Positions 43,682 through 52,161 of a DNA stretch of 64,000 bases are shown here, piece after piece. The stretch comes from JAGRCP01 sp942490705 (GTDB lineage: Bacteria > Chloroflexota > Anaerolineae > Caldilineales > Caldilineaceae), in contig CALNXY010000014.1 in the NCBI GenBank assembly GCA_942490705.1, positions 62,001-126,000 on the forward strand, read 5' to 3'. The stretch's first letter is position 1. Every line of letters starts with the position of its first letter. The translations under genes and the position numbers were made by a program. Under the pieces are notes generated by a model, which was not told the DNA's origin, did no database searches, and saw nothing but the letters and a program-made list of their open reading frames with translations.

Positions 43682-44371
43682 ATGAGTAATCGCATCTTGG
43701 TCGTTGAAGATGAAGAGGCCATCCGCAAGGTCGTCAAGACTTATCTGGAAAGCGCCGGCTTTGAAGTGATGACCGTCGACAACGGCGTCGACGCGCTTAC
43801 GGCTGTGGACGCGTTTCAACCGGAATTGGTGGTGCTCGATCTGATGCTGCCCGGCATGGACGGTATGGAGGTGACTGCCCGGCTGCGCGCACAGTCTGAT
43901 CTCTTTATTCTGATGCTCACGGCGCGCAGCGAAGAGGCCGATCGCGTGGCGGGTCTGCGTATCGGGGCCGATGACTATCTGACCAAGCCCTTCAGCCCAC
44001 GCGAGCTAACGGCACGCGTCGAGGCAATCCTCCGGCGGGCGCGCCGTATCGCGCCGGCCGGCAGCAATGAACTGAACTTCGAATATCTAAGCATCTCACC
44101 CGACAGCATGGAGGCACGCGTGGGCGACACGCTGCTCGATCTGACGACGACGGAGTTTACGTTGCTGCTCGAACTGGCCCGCCACGCCGGGCGGGTGTTG
44201 ACCCGCGATCAGATCATCGATCGGGTTTGGGGGCAGGACTTTTATGGCACCGATCGCATCGTTGACGTCTATGTGGGTCAGGTACGTCGCAAGCTGGAGC
44301 AAGCGGGCGGCGAAGGCGTGATCCAAACCGTGCGCGGTATCGGTTACAAATTCGTCGACGAGAAGCGATAG
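43682..44371 (+). CDS. OmpR/PhoB-type response regulator
   Basis: A 229-residue response regulator. The receiver domain has Glu10/Asp/Glu acidic triad, phospho-acceptor Asp53 (VVLDLMLPGMDG), Thr80 and Lys102 (LTKPFSPREL). The C-terminal winged helix carries LLELARHAGRVLTRDQIIDRVW and DRIVDVYVGQVRRKLE, followed by IQTVRGIGYKF, the usual OmpR signature. It is followed by its histidine kinase after ten bases. Confidence 0.96.
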   Translation: MSNRILVVEDEEAIRKVVKTYLESAGFEVMTVDNGVDALTAVDAFQPELVVLDLMLPGMDGMEVTARLRAQSDLFILMLTARSEEADRVAGLRIGADDYLTKPFSPRELTARVEAILRRARRIAPAGSNELNFEYLSISPDSMEARVGDTLLDLTTTEFTLLLELARHAGRVLTRDQIIDRVWGQDFYGTDRIVDVYVGQVRRKLEQAGGEGVIQTVRGIGYKFVDEKR

Positions 44372-44381
44372 GGCAACGACC

Positions 44382-45476
44382 ATGCGTTTCTGGCGCCAGC
44401 TCCGGTGGCAATTCGTGGCCGCAACGATCGTTGTCGTACTGGTCGGCGTAGTCGTGCTGGCCATCACTGCCCCCCTGACGCTCAGTCAGTTAGAGGGCGA
44501 GTTGCAGGCCGGGTTGAGCGCAACCACCCCGGATGCAATGGCCGATGCCGTGATGCACGTCGTACGCAACGCAATCTGGCAGGCGTTGTTGATCGCAGCT
44601 ATTGCAGCCACCCTGGCCGGTCTGCTCACCAGCGTGCTGCTCAGCCGGGAAATCCTGCGCCCGCTGCAGGAAATCGCCGAAAGCAGCGAGCGCATCGCCG
44701 GCGGTCACTATGGCGAACGCGTCGACATCCCCTATAGCGACGATCTTGCCCTGGTCGCTACCAACTTCAACGAAATGGCCGAATCGCTAGAACAGGTGGA
44801 GCAACAGCGCGTGCAGATGATCGGCGATGTGGCCCATGAGTTGCGCACGCCGCTCACTGGTCTGCGCGGCTATTTGGAGGGACTCCTTGACGGCCTCTTT
44901 CCCCCCGAAGGCGAGACATTTGGCCACATGTACCAGGAGGTACGCCGCCTCCAGCGCCTGGTCGATGACCTGCAAGTGTTGTCGAGGGTCGAGGCGGGCA
45001 ACATTGACCTGCACCCGCAGACCTTTGATCTGGTGCAACTGGTTGATCGAGTCACGACCCAGGTACGCCCCCAGGTCGTGGCAGGCGATCAGACCCTGAT
45101 CACCGACTGTAATGACGCAGAATTACTGGTCTTTGCCGATCCTGACCGGACCGCGCAAGTGCTGTTCAACCTGATCAGCAACGCCATCCGCTACACGCCC
45201 GAGGGCGGCAACATCGTCGTGTGCGTCAATCAAGCAGGACGCTTTGCGTCAATCAGCGTCACCGACACAGGTGTGGGTTTGGCCCCGGACGAACTCACCC
45301 ATATCTTCGAGCGCTTCTACCGGGTCGATAAGGCGCGCACCCGGCGCAGCGGCGGCTCCGGCATCGGCCTGACCATCGCCCAGCGTCTGGCCTGGGCAAT
45401 GGGCGGCGAAATCACCGTCAGGAGCGAGGGTGTTGGCCATGGCAGTACGTTTGGCTTTACGCTGCCCCTGGCTTAG
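44382..45476 (+). CDS. Sensor histidine kinase (HAMP, HisKA, HATPase)
   Basis: 364 residues: membrane helices at ~10-32 and ~62-90, with only a ~30-residue extracytoplasmic loop. A HAMP region (~88-140), HisKA with His152 in IGDVAHELRTPLTGLRGYLE, and a HATPase domain follow (N box LFNLISNAIRYTPEGG, G1 VTDTGVGLAPDEL, G2 GGSGIGLTIAQRL). The short loop means the stimulus is likely membrane-borne or sensed by the HAMP region. It pairs with the response regulator just upstream. A long tandem repeat array follows directly. Confidence 0.95.
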   Translation: MRFWRQLRWQFVAATIVVVLVGVVVLAITAPLTLSQLEGELQAGLSATTPDAMADAVMHVVRNAIWQALLIAAIAATLAGLLTSVLLSREILRPLQEIAESSERIAGGHYGERVDIPYSDDLALVATNFNEMAESLEQVEQQRVQMIGDVAHELRTPLTGLRGYLEGLLDGLFPPEGETFGHMYQEVRRLQRLVDDLQVLSRVEAGNIDLHPQTFDLVQLVDRVTTQVRPQVVAGDQTLITDCNDAELLVFADPDRTAQVLFNLISNAIRYTPEGGNIVVCVNQAGRFASISVTDTGVGLAPDELTHIFERFYRVDKARTRRSGGSGIGLTIAQRLAWAMGGEITVRSEGVGHGSTFGFTLPLA

Positions 45477-45482
45477 AACGCA

Positions 45483-46735
45483 CGCCCCAGCCCCGTTGAC
45501 GGGGCGCTGCTCCATAGCCCCGTGGCTTCAGCCCGGGGCGGCGTCCGGTCGTCCCGAACGCTTCTTGTCACCGTGGCCCGCCCCGCCATGAATGGCCGGG
45601 GCTATCAAGCGACGCCCGCTGAAGCGGGCTTGATAACCCATCCGCTCGGCATGCCCCAGCCCCGTTGACGGGGCGCTGCTCCATAGCCCCGTGGCTTCAG
45701 CCCGGGGCGGCGGTCGGTCGTCCCAAACGCTTCTTGTCACCGTGGCCCGCCCCGCCATGAATGGCCGGGGCTATCAAGCGACGCCCGCTGAAGCGGGCTT
45801 GATAACCCATCCGCTCGTCATACCCCAGCCCCGTTGACGGGGCGCTGCTCCATAGCCCCGTGGCTTCAGCCCGGGGCGGCGGTCGGTCGTCCCGAACGCT
45901 TCTTGCCACCGTGGCCCGCCCCGCCATAAATGGCCGGGGCTATCAAGCGACGCCCGCTGAAGCGGGCTTGATCTCCCATCCGCTCGTCATGCCCCAGCCC
46001 CGTTCACGGGGCGCTGCTCCATAGCCCCGTGGCTTCAGCCCGGGGCGGCGGTCGGTCGTCCCGAACGCTTCTTGTCACCGTGGCCCGCCCCGCCATAAAT
46101 GGCCGGGGCTATCGAGCAACGCCCCCTGAAGCGGGCTTGATAACGCATCCGCTCGTCATACCCCAGCCCCGTTCACGGGGCGCTGCTCCGCTTCAGCCCG
46201 GGGCGGCGGTCGGTCATCCCGAACGCTTCTTGCCACCGTGGCCCGCCCCGCCATAAATGGCCGGGGCTATCAAGCGACGCCCGCTGAAGCGGGCTTGATA
46301 ACCCATCCGCTCGTCATGCCCCAGCCCCGTTCACGGGGCGCTGCTCCATAGCCCCGCGGCTTCAGCCCGGGGCGGCGGTCGGTCGTCCCGAACGCTTCAT
46401 GTCACCGTGGCCCGCCCCGCCATAAATGGCCGGGGCTATCAAGCGACGCCCGCTGAAGCGGGCTTGATAACCCATCCGCTCGGCATGCCCCAGCCCCGTT
46501 GACGGGGCGCTGCTCCATAGCCCCGCGGCTTCAGCCCGGGGCGGCGGTCGGTCGTCCCAAACGCTTCTTGTCACCGTGGCCCGCCCCGCCATGAATGGAC
46601 GGGGCTATCAAGCGACGCCCCCTTGAAGGGGGCTTGATAACCCATCCGCTCGTCATACCCCAGCCCCGTTGACGGGGCGCTGCTCCATAGCCCCGTGGCT
46701 TCAGCCCGGGGCGGCGGCCGGTCGTCCCAAGAAGT
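45483..46735. repeat. Tandem array of ~169-bp hairpin-rich units
   Basis: Seven complete units and a ~78-base part of an eighth start at 45483, 45654, 45823, 45992, 46161, 46319, 46488 and 46658. The period is 169-171 bases, except unit 5 at 158 because 11 bases are missing near 46188. Each unit contains CCCCGTTGACGGGG (6-bp stem), GCTTCAGCCCGGGGC and a composite hairpin TATCAA ... GCCCGCTGAAGCGGGC ... TTGATA. In unit 7 the stem reads GCCCCCTTGAAGGGGGC (46617-46633), where both arms have changed together and pairing is kept. There are no spacers as in CRISPR. It lies between the histidine kinase gene and the convergent cytochrome gene. Confidence 0.9.
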
Positions 46736-46747
46736 CGCTAAGAGGTG

Positions 46748-48436
46748 CTACGGCTGCGCTTCGTCAAAGAAGTGACACTCACTACACGTGATGCCCTCTT
46801 CTTCCACGTGCTCTTCATGCAGTTCGTAAAAGCCGTCTTCCGGATCATCGTCGTCATCCGGATCTTCTTCATCGTGGCAGCTCTGACAGAGCGGCTTGCC
46901 CTCGCGCTCGCTCTTCGGCGTATAGCCCAGTGCGGCAAAATCCAGCCGGTCGCTGGCATCACCATGACAATCATTACAGCGCAGGGCATCATCCGCCGGT
47001 GCGACTTCATGATAGAGCCCCATATAGCGCTCCGCGCCCACGAAGTCATAGCCGTCGGCCAATGGCCAATCGACGGCGGCCGCGCCCTGGACAATGGCCG
47101 CATCAGGGTCGCCGGTCTGGAAGAGCACGCCGAGTTTGACCGGAATGACGGCTCCGGTGGTCTTGTCGTAGGGCAAGTCAGCCGTATGATATTTGAAGGG
47201 TTGGATCTTGGCGCCGTCGTCGTTGATGTCGCCCAGGGGCTCGGCCATCGTCAGGCGTCCGTTCGGACCGAGCTGGAATGGATCGCCAAAGTGATAGAAC
47301 GCGGAGAGTCCATTGAAGAAACGATAGACGGGCGTTACATTGGCTGCCCGGTCGAGGCGCGGCTCATAGAGCTGCTTGGCTTCGTCCAGCTCGGCGACGG
47401 CGTAGTCGCGGTTGACTTCCGTCGACTGCACTTTGGCGAAAACGGGAATATGACAGGTCGCGCAATCCACCCGCGCCGTGTGACGATTCAACTCGCTGCT
47501 GTCATGCGGTCGGGACGGATGGCAGTTGGTGCACTGCACCGGCTCGTCCAGGTCGGTGGGCCGCAGGTCGACGCCCCGTCCGGCAATCCGATGCGCTTCG
47601 TTGACATGGCAGTCCAGGCAGCCCAGCCCGGCGCCGCCTTGCTCGACGCTTGCCATATGCACGTCAAACGCGGCCGACGGCGGATTGGCGTGCGCGGCTT
47701 CCAGATCACCCCGCTTGTTGTTGTTGCCGCCCCCTGCATAGGCGTGGCAGGTCAGACAGGTCTGATCGGAGGGCAGGGTGATGTCGGTGATGGCCTGCAG
47801 CAGACTGACCGACATGCGTTCGGGCGCGGGGACGAAGCGGAACCCATCGGCGGTGTTCGCCACCTTGCGCCGATAGTCCTCGCTATGGCAGACCAGACAG
47901 TCAATGTTCTCCAGCTGGGCCTCTGACGCGGTGGGCTGCGGTTTGGCGCCCAGACCGACGTGACAGGTCGCACAGCCGCCGTCCACGGTTTCGCCGACCA
48001 CGTTGATCAACTGGCCGATGAAGTTGATGTCGGGATAGCCGCAGAAATCGTTGATGCCGCCAAGCTTGCCGCCCGTCTCCATGTCCACCACGCCGGGTGT
48101 GGGACCGCTCCACTGGTAGTGGACCGACCCGTGGACCTGCGCGACTTCGTCGGCATGGCACTCACGGCAGGTGGCGCTGCCTGCGTAGGCGTCAAGGCGG
48201 CCGGCGTGCGAGGTTGCCAACCCCAGCCGAATCAGCGGCAAGAAGACATCGACTTCGTCTGCAGGCGTTGTGGTCTCACCGGGAACCAGGGGCGGGTCGT
48301 CGCGCGCTTGGCTTAGGACACGGCTGCCGCCAATCAAAAGGAGCAGAAGCAAGCAGATCAAGGGGATAAGAATCTGATGATGCAACCTTCGATGCACGCG
48401 GAGTTGGCTACTGGTAACGGAAGAATTGCCTTGCAC
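46748..48436 (-). CDS. Multihaem cytochrome c, octahaem tetrathionate reductase (OTR) family
   Basis: About 562 residues: an N-terminal membrane helix (ILIPLICLLLLLLIGG), then a periplasmic multihaem domain. Ten CXXCH motifs can be read in order: CRECH, CATCH, CLVCH, CLTCH, CLDCH, CTNCH, CATCH, CNDCH, CQSCH and CSECH. CLTCHAYAGGGNNNKRGDL, a downstream DVHM and NRHTARVDCATCHIPVFAK match the OTR family, whose members have eight haems, so two extra are present here. OTR reduces tetrathionate, and also nitrite or hydroxylamine in vitro; the direction in this organism is open. GTG 48436 with GGAGG eight bases upstream is preferred to a GTG at 48511. No partner gene is adjacent. Confidence 0.85.
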   Translation of the reverse strand: MQGNSSVTSSQLRVHRRLHHQILIPLICLLLLLLIGGSRVLSQARDDPPLVPGETTTPADEVDVFLPLIRLGLATSHAGRLDAYAGSATCRECHADEVAQVHGSVHYQWSGPTPGVVDMETGGKLGGINDFCGYPDINFIGQLINVVGETVDGGCATCHVGLGAKPQPTASEAQLENIDCLVCHSEDYRRKVANTADGFRFVPAPERMSVSLLQAITDITLPSDQTCLTCHAYAGGGNNNKRGDLEAAHANPPSAAFDVHMASVEQGGAGLGCLDCHVNEAHRIAGRGVDLRPTDLDEPVQCTNCHPSRPHDSSELNRHTARVDCATCHIPVFAKVQSTEVNRDYAVAELDEAKQLYEPRLDRAANVTPVYRFFNGLSAFYHFGDPFQLGPNGRLTMAEPLGDINDDGAKIQPFKYHTADLPYDKTTGAVIPVKLGVLFQTGDPDAAIVQGAAAVDWPLADGYDFVGAERYMGLYHEVAPADDALRCNDCHGDASDRLDFAALGYTPKSEREGKPLCQSCHDEEDPDDDDDPEDGFYELHEEHVEEEGITCSECHFFDEAQP

Positions 48437-48673
48437 GGTCGTCCGCCTCCATTCGCTGGTCACGCATTGACGTGTTGGTACAGCATCTATGTCGTCAATC
48501 GTACCACACACCCGGCTCCGGTACTCGACTGATGCTCAACGAATGCCCAATAGCTGTGATATAGTTCTTTCGACTCACCGATACGCTCTGTGCAATCGAC
48601 CTGCACCGTATCACTTCGGCCAAGTCGAGGGGAGACAGATTGAGAAGAGTCACGAAAAAAGAAAGGGACGGGT

Positions 48674-49339
48674 ATGACGCAAGCGTTTGAACCGCTGCAG
48701 GGTTATCCAACACTGCCGCCGGAAGAGATGATCGAACGTGCGACGGACTTCTACACCGAAATTCGCGGACGCCGCAGCGTGCGTGATTTCTCACCGCGGC
48801 CTGTACAGCGCGATGTAATCGAAACCTGCCTGCACGCAGCCGGCACCGCGCCCAACGGGGCCAATCTCCAGCCCTGGCACTTTGTGGCGGTCCAAGACGC
48901 CGAGATCAGGCGACAGATTCGCGTCGCTGCGGAGGCTGAGGAGCGCGAATTCTATGAACGGCGCGCGCCCCAGGAATGGCTGGATGCCCTGGCGCCGCTG
49001 GGCACCGATGCGTCCAAGCCGTTTCTGGAACATGCCCCGTACCTGATTGGCATCTTTGCCCAGCCGTACAGCTTGACTCCAGAAGGCGACAAGGTCAAGC
49101 ACTACTACGTGAACGAGTCTGTGGGTATCGCCACGGGCTTCCTCATCGCCGCGCTCCATCATGCCGGGCTGGCAACACTCACCCACACGCCCAGCCCCAT
49201 GAATTTTCTCAACCAGATCCTCCAACGCCCCCGCCACGAACGCCCTTTTCTGCTGCTTGTGGTCGGGTATCCCGCCGAGGATGCGCGCGTTCCCCGAATC
49301 ACCAAGAAGCCGTTAGCGGAGATCGCCACCTTCCTCTAG
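48674..49339 (+). CDS. Nitroreductase-fold flavoprotein, iodotyrosine deiodinase-like
   Basis: A 221-residue FMN enzyme with RRSVRDFS, AGTAPNGANLQPWHFVAV and NESVGIATGFLIAAL, all typical of the IYD/BluB branch. Glu90, Tyr94 and Lys115 have the spacing (4 and 21) of the active-site lid triad Glu157-Tyr161-Lys182 of human iodotyrosine deiodinase, which recognises the amino-acid part of halotyrosine. A reductive dehalogenase of halogenated tyrosine is therefore more likely than a generic nitroreductase. AAAGGGACGG precedes the ATG. The gene is divergent from the multihaem cytochrome and its end overlaps a dispersed repeat. Confidence 0.85.
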   Translation: MTQAFEPLQGYPTLPPEEMIERATDFYTEIRGRRSVRDFSPRPVQRDVIETCLHAAGTAPNGANLQPWHFVAVQDAEIRRQIRVAAEAEEREFYERRAPQEWLDALAPLGTDASKPFLEHAPYLIGIFAQPYSLTPEGDKVKHYYVNESVGIATGFLIAALHHAGLATLTHTPSPMNFLNQILQRPRHERPFLLLVVGYPAEDARVPRITKKPLAEIATFL

Positions 49340-49463
49340 GCTCTGTTGCCATTTCGAAAACCACCTACTTTGCGCCTGGCACGTCCCCGGCACGGGCGGC
49401 AGAATATCCGATTGGCAGACTTGTAGGCGCCCGTGCCGGGGACGTTACGACCAAATGTCAACG
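49339..49463 (+). repeat. Dispersed repeat, copy 2, forming a long inverted repeat
   Basis: 49339-49410 is the reverse complement of 10084-10155. ACGTCCCCGGCACGGGC (49381-49397) pairs perfectly with GCCCGTGCCGGGGACGT (49429-49445), and the flanks TTGCCATTT/AAATGTCAA pair imperfectly. The element begins at the stop codon of the deiodinase-like gene, so it may act as its terminator. Confidence 0.75.
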
Positions 49464-49671
49464 GGACCGAGTCGGGCTCACAAAGAAAACGGGTGGCTCT
49501 AGCCATCTTACTGAATTGATCACGAACTCAACCTGATCTCGTCGGTCACGATCGCCAATTCGTATGACCGTGACAAGAACAAAATGGGCGAAGGCGCACA
49601 GATTCATGCCCAAACGAATGCAACAATCTGGCTGTTTTGCTTACTCCAACCATCAATTTAGGAAAAATTTT
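49464..49671. other. Gap before the DinB gene
   Basis: No feature recognised. An in-frame upward extension of the DinB frame to 49564 exists, but the family N-terminus starts at 49672. Confidence 0.4.
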
Positions 49672-50220
49672 ATGTCAACTTCAGTTGGTTCACTATATTT
49701 GCGCGACGTACTTGACGAGTTTCGCAAGTACAAAACCATGGCCGAACGAGCCATCAACCAGCTTGACGATGACGCCTTCTTTGCCACACTTGATGATGAA
49801 GCCAACAGCGTGGCGATCCTGGTCAAGCATATGGCGGGCAACATGCGCTCGCGCTGGCGGGACTTCCTCACCGCGGATGGCGAGAAACCCGACCGCTTTC
49901 GCGACAATGAATTCATTATCACTGAAGATGACACACGCGTAGCGCTGATGGCGCAATGGGAGGCAGGATGGGGGTACCTCTTCGCTGCACTGGAGCCACT
50001 GGGAGATGATGATCTGCTTAGCCAGGTCGCGATCCGCCAGGAGTCGCATACAGTCCTGGCTGCAATCAACCGCCAACTGACCCACTATGCCTACCACGTT
50101 GGTCAACTGGTGCTTCTGGCAAAACATGCGCGTGGCGCAGCGTGGCAGACGCTCAGCATTCCTCGCGGCGAGTCCGATGCCTACAACCAGGCGATGCGAC
50201 AATCAGGTAGCGCCGGATAG
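49672..50220 (+). CDS. DinB-family (DUF1572) four-helix protein
   Basis: 182 residues. The four-helix DinB fold holds three His metal ligands: the first in ILVKHMAGNM and two in QLTHYAYHVGQLV. VGSLYLRDVLDEFRKYKTMAERAI is the family N-terminus. DinB/DUF1572 enzymes often act as thiol transferases (bacillithiol, mycothiol) or as metalloenzymes of unknown substrate. ATG 49672 follows AGGAAAAA. It stands alone between repeat sequence and the metal transport operon. Confidence 0.87.
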   Translation: MSTSVGSLYLRDVLDEFRKYKTMAERAINQLDDDAFFATLDDEANSVAILVKHMAGNMRSRWRDFLTADGEKPDRFRDNEFIITEDDTRVALMAQWEAGWGYLFAALEPLGDDDLLSQVAIRQESHTVLAAINRQLTHYAYHVGQLVLLAKHARGAAWQTLSIPRGESDAYNQAMRQSGSAG

Positions 50221-50290
50221 ACCACGACGACGTGCGGGGATGCACGACGGGAAGCTGACTGGCGGCCGCGAAATGCTGACTTGTCTTCTC

Positions 50291-50339
50291 TTGACAATTA
50301 CTTTCTCTTCCTCTATCATTTTTTTAGCTAACGCTAAAA
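50291..50339 (+). promoter_or_regulatory. Promoter and metal-repressor box of the TroABCD-like operon
   Basis: TTGACA (50291-50296) and TATCAT (50314-50319) are 17 bases apart, an excellent sigma-70-type promoter. Immediately downstream, TTTTAGC-TAAC-GCTAAAA (50322-50339) is a perfect 7-4-7 palindrome that covers the expected start site, and the ATG is 41 bases further on. The TTTTAG ... CTAAAA arms resemble DtxR/MntR-type operators. Repression by a Mn or Fe regulator is inferred; no regulator gene is adjacent. Confidence 0.65.
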
Positions 50340-50380
50340 TATTGTTTTTGGCCAATTAATTTAGATGAAAGAATCCGTTC

Positions 50381-51355
50381 ATGAAACCGAGCCCAGCACA
50401 CACACATGTGTCCCACCGGAGGCTACGCTCCGGCCTCATCGCTTCCCTGCTCATCGCTGCGTTGCTGCTCGCCGCCTGCGGAGGCGGATCCGAGTCCGAC
50501 ACCGGCGACCAGATCCGGGCAGTCGCCACCGTTGGGCACCTGGGTGACATCGTCCAGGAGGTAGGTGGCGAACATGTGACCGTGACCAGCCTCATGGGCG
50601 CCGGCATCGACCCCCATCTCTACGCTGCAACTGAGAGTGACGTAGAAGCGCTTCAGGCCGCTGACGTGATTTTTTACAACGGGCTCTTTCTCGAAGCCCA
50701 AATGACCGACGTCATGGAACAGTTGGGCCAGCGCAAGACGGTGACCGCCGTCGGCGACGCGGTGCCGGAAGATCGCTTGATCCCCTGGGCAAACTATGCG
50801 GACGAGTACGATCCCCACATCTGGTTTGATGTCACCCTCTGGATGAAGGCAGTGGAATCCATACGCGACACGCTGGCCGAACTCGATCCGGAAAACGCTG
50901 CCGCCTATAGAGCCAACGCAACAGCCTACCTCGCCGAACTGAGCGAACTCGACGCGTATGTTCGCGAACGAGCCGAATCCCTCCCCGCTGAGCGCCGTGT
51001 TCTTATCACCGCACATGACGCCTTTACCTACTTTGGCGATGCCTATGACTTTGACGTGCGCGGCCTCCAGGGGATTAGCACCGCGACCGAGGCCAGCACA
51101 GCAGACGTTCAGAATCTGGTCGACTTCATTGTTGAGAATGAGATACCGGCAATCTTCATCGAATCGTCGGTGCCCGTGCGCAATGTGGAGGCGCTACAGG
51201 CCGCGGCAAAGGCTCGGGGCTGGGATGTAAGCATCGGCGGTGAACTCTTCTCTGACGCCATGGGCAATCCGGATACGCCGGAGGGTACCTACATCGGCAT
51301 GGTGCGGCACAACATCGATACAATTGTCGATGCGCTGGGCGGAGACGGCTCATGA
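50381..51355 (+). CDS. Metal ABC transporter substrate-binding lipoprotein (ZnuA/TroA/MntC-like)
   Basis: 324 residues. The signal peptide ends at the lipobox LLAAC, then GGGSE. The cluster A-I receptor shows four metal ligands: His in GIDPHLYA, His in DPHIWFDV, the acidic/His site at ITAHDAFTYFGDAY, and Asp in GELFSDAMG. The family takes up Zn or Mn; the absence of a long His-rich loop (typical of ZnuA) and the upstream DtxR/MntR-like box favour Mn. Its stop overlaps the ATPase start by four bases. Confidence 0.92.
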   Translation: MKPSPAHTHVSHRRLRSGLIASLLIAALLLAACGGGSESDTGDQIRAVATVGHLGDIVQEVGGEHVTVTSLMGAGIDPHLYAATESDVEALQAADVIFYNGLFLEAQMTDVMEQLGQRKTVTAVGDAVPEDRLIPWANYADEYDPHIWFDVTLWMKAVESIRDTLAELDPENAAAYRANATAYLAELSELDAYVRERAESLPAERRVLITAHDAFTYFGDAYDFDVRGLQGISTATEASTADVQNLVDFIVENEIPAIFIESSVPVRNVEALQAAAKARGWDVSIGGELFSDAMGNPDTPEGTYIGMVRHNIDTIVDALGGDGS

Positions 51356-52158
51356 GCACAGCGCCTGTCACACCCGCTCAGCTTGCCATCGAAGTCACCG
51401 ACCTCACGGTCGCCTACGACGAGAAACCGGTGCTTTGGGATATTGACCTGACCGTACCCCAGGGGACGCTCATGGCTGTGGTTGGCCCCAATGGCGCGGG
51501 CAAGACCACCCTGATCAAGGCCATTCTGGGCCTGATCCCTGTCGCAGCCGGGCAGGTGCTGATCTACGGCAAGGCCTACGAAGAGCAGCGCGATCTGGTC
51601 GGCTACGTGCCCCAGCGGGGCAGCGTTGACTGGGACTTTCCCACGAGCGTGCTCGACGTGGTGATTATGGGCCGCTATGGCGCGCTTGGCTGGTTCAAGC
51701 GACCCAGGGCCCGTGAACGCCAAATGGCCATGGAAGCGCTGGAGAAAGTCGGCATGGCCGACCTGGCCACGCGTCAGATCAGCCAACTCTCGGGCGGGCA
51801 GCAGCAGCGCACGTTTCTGGCGCGCGCGCTGGTGCAGGATGCCCAGGTCTACTTCATGGACGAGCCTTTCCAGGGCGTCGACGCCACAACCGAGCGCGCC
51901 ATCATCACGCTGCTCAAAGAGCTACGCGCTGCCGGGAAAACGGTAGTCGTCGTCCACCATGATCTACAGACGGTGCAGGAATATTTCGACTGGGTGACTC
52001 TGCTCAACGTACGGCGCATCGCCTCGGGACCGGTTGAGGAGGTCTTCACCGAGGAGAACCTGCGCCTGACCTATGGCGGGTTGGTCGGCTTCTTGACCAG
52101 GAATGGCGCAACGCCGCCGCGCGAAGAAGCGGTCCAACTCTTACGCCCCGAGGCATGA
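51352..52158 (+). CDS. Metal ABC transporter ATP-binding protein
   Basis: A 268-residue ABC ATPase. Walker A GPNGAGKTTLIKAILGLI, signature LSGGQQQRTFLARAL, Walker B VYFMDEPFQGVD and VVHHDLQTV are all present. VGYVPQRGSVDWDFPTSVLDVV is a phrase characteristic of the manganese/zinc/iron importers (MntB, TroB). It is the second gene of a four-gene operon, translationally coupled to the receptor. Confidence 0.95.
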   Translation: MSTAPVTPAQLAIEVTDLTVAYDEKPVLWDIDLTVPQGTLMAVVGPNGAGKTTLIKAILGLIPVAAGQVLIYGKAYEEQRDLVGYVPQRGSVDWDFPTSVLDVVIMGRYGALGWFKRPRARERQMAMEALEKVGMADLATRQISQLSGGQQQRTFLARALVQDAQVYFMDEPFQGVDATTERAIITLLKELRAAGKTVVVVHHDLQTVQEYFDWVTLLNVRRIASGPVEEVFTEENLRLTYGGLVGFLTRNGATPPREEAVQLLRPEA

Positions 52159-52161
52159 GCC

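Noticed and set aside
45528..46592. Near-identical open frames of ~76 residues on both strands within the tandem array (e.g. 45528-45758, 45697-45927, 46362-46592).
   Set aside because: They are the same 169-bp repeat unit read in a GC-rich frame without stops. Composition is Arg/Pro/Gly/Ala-rich with no domain or ribosome site.
45483..46735. CRISPR array.
   Set aside because: The units are ~169 bases and nearly the whole period is conserved; there are no unique spacers of 30-40 bases and no cas genes nearby.
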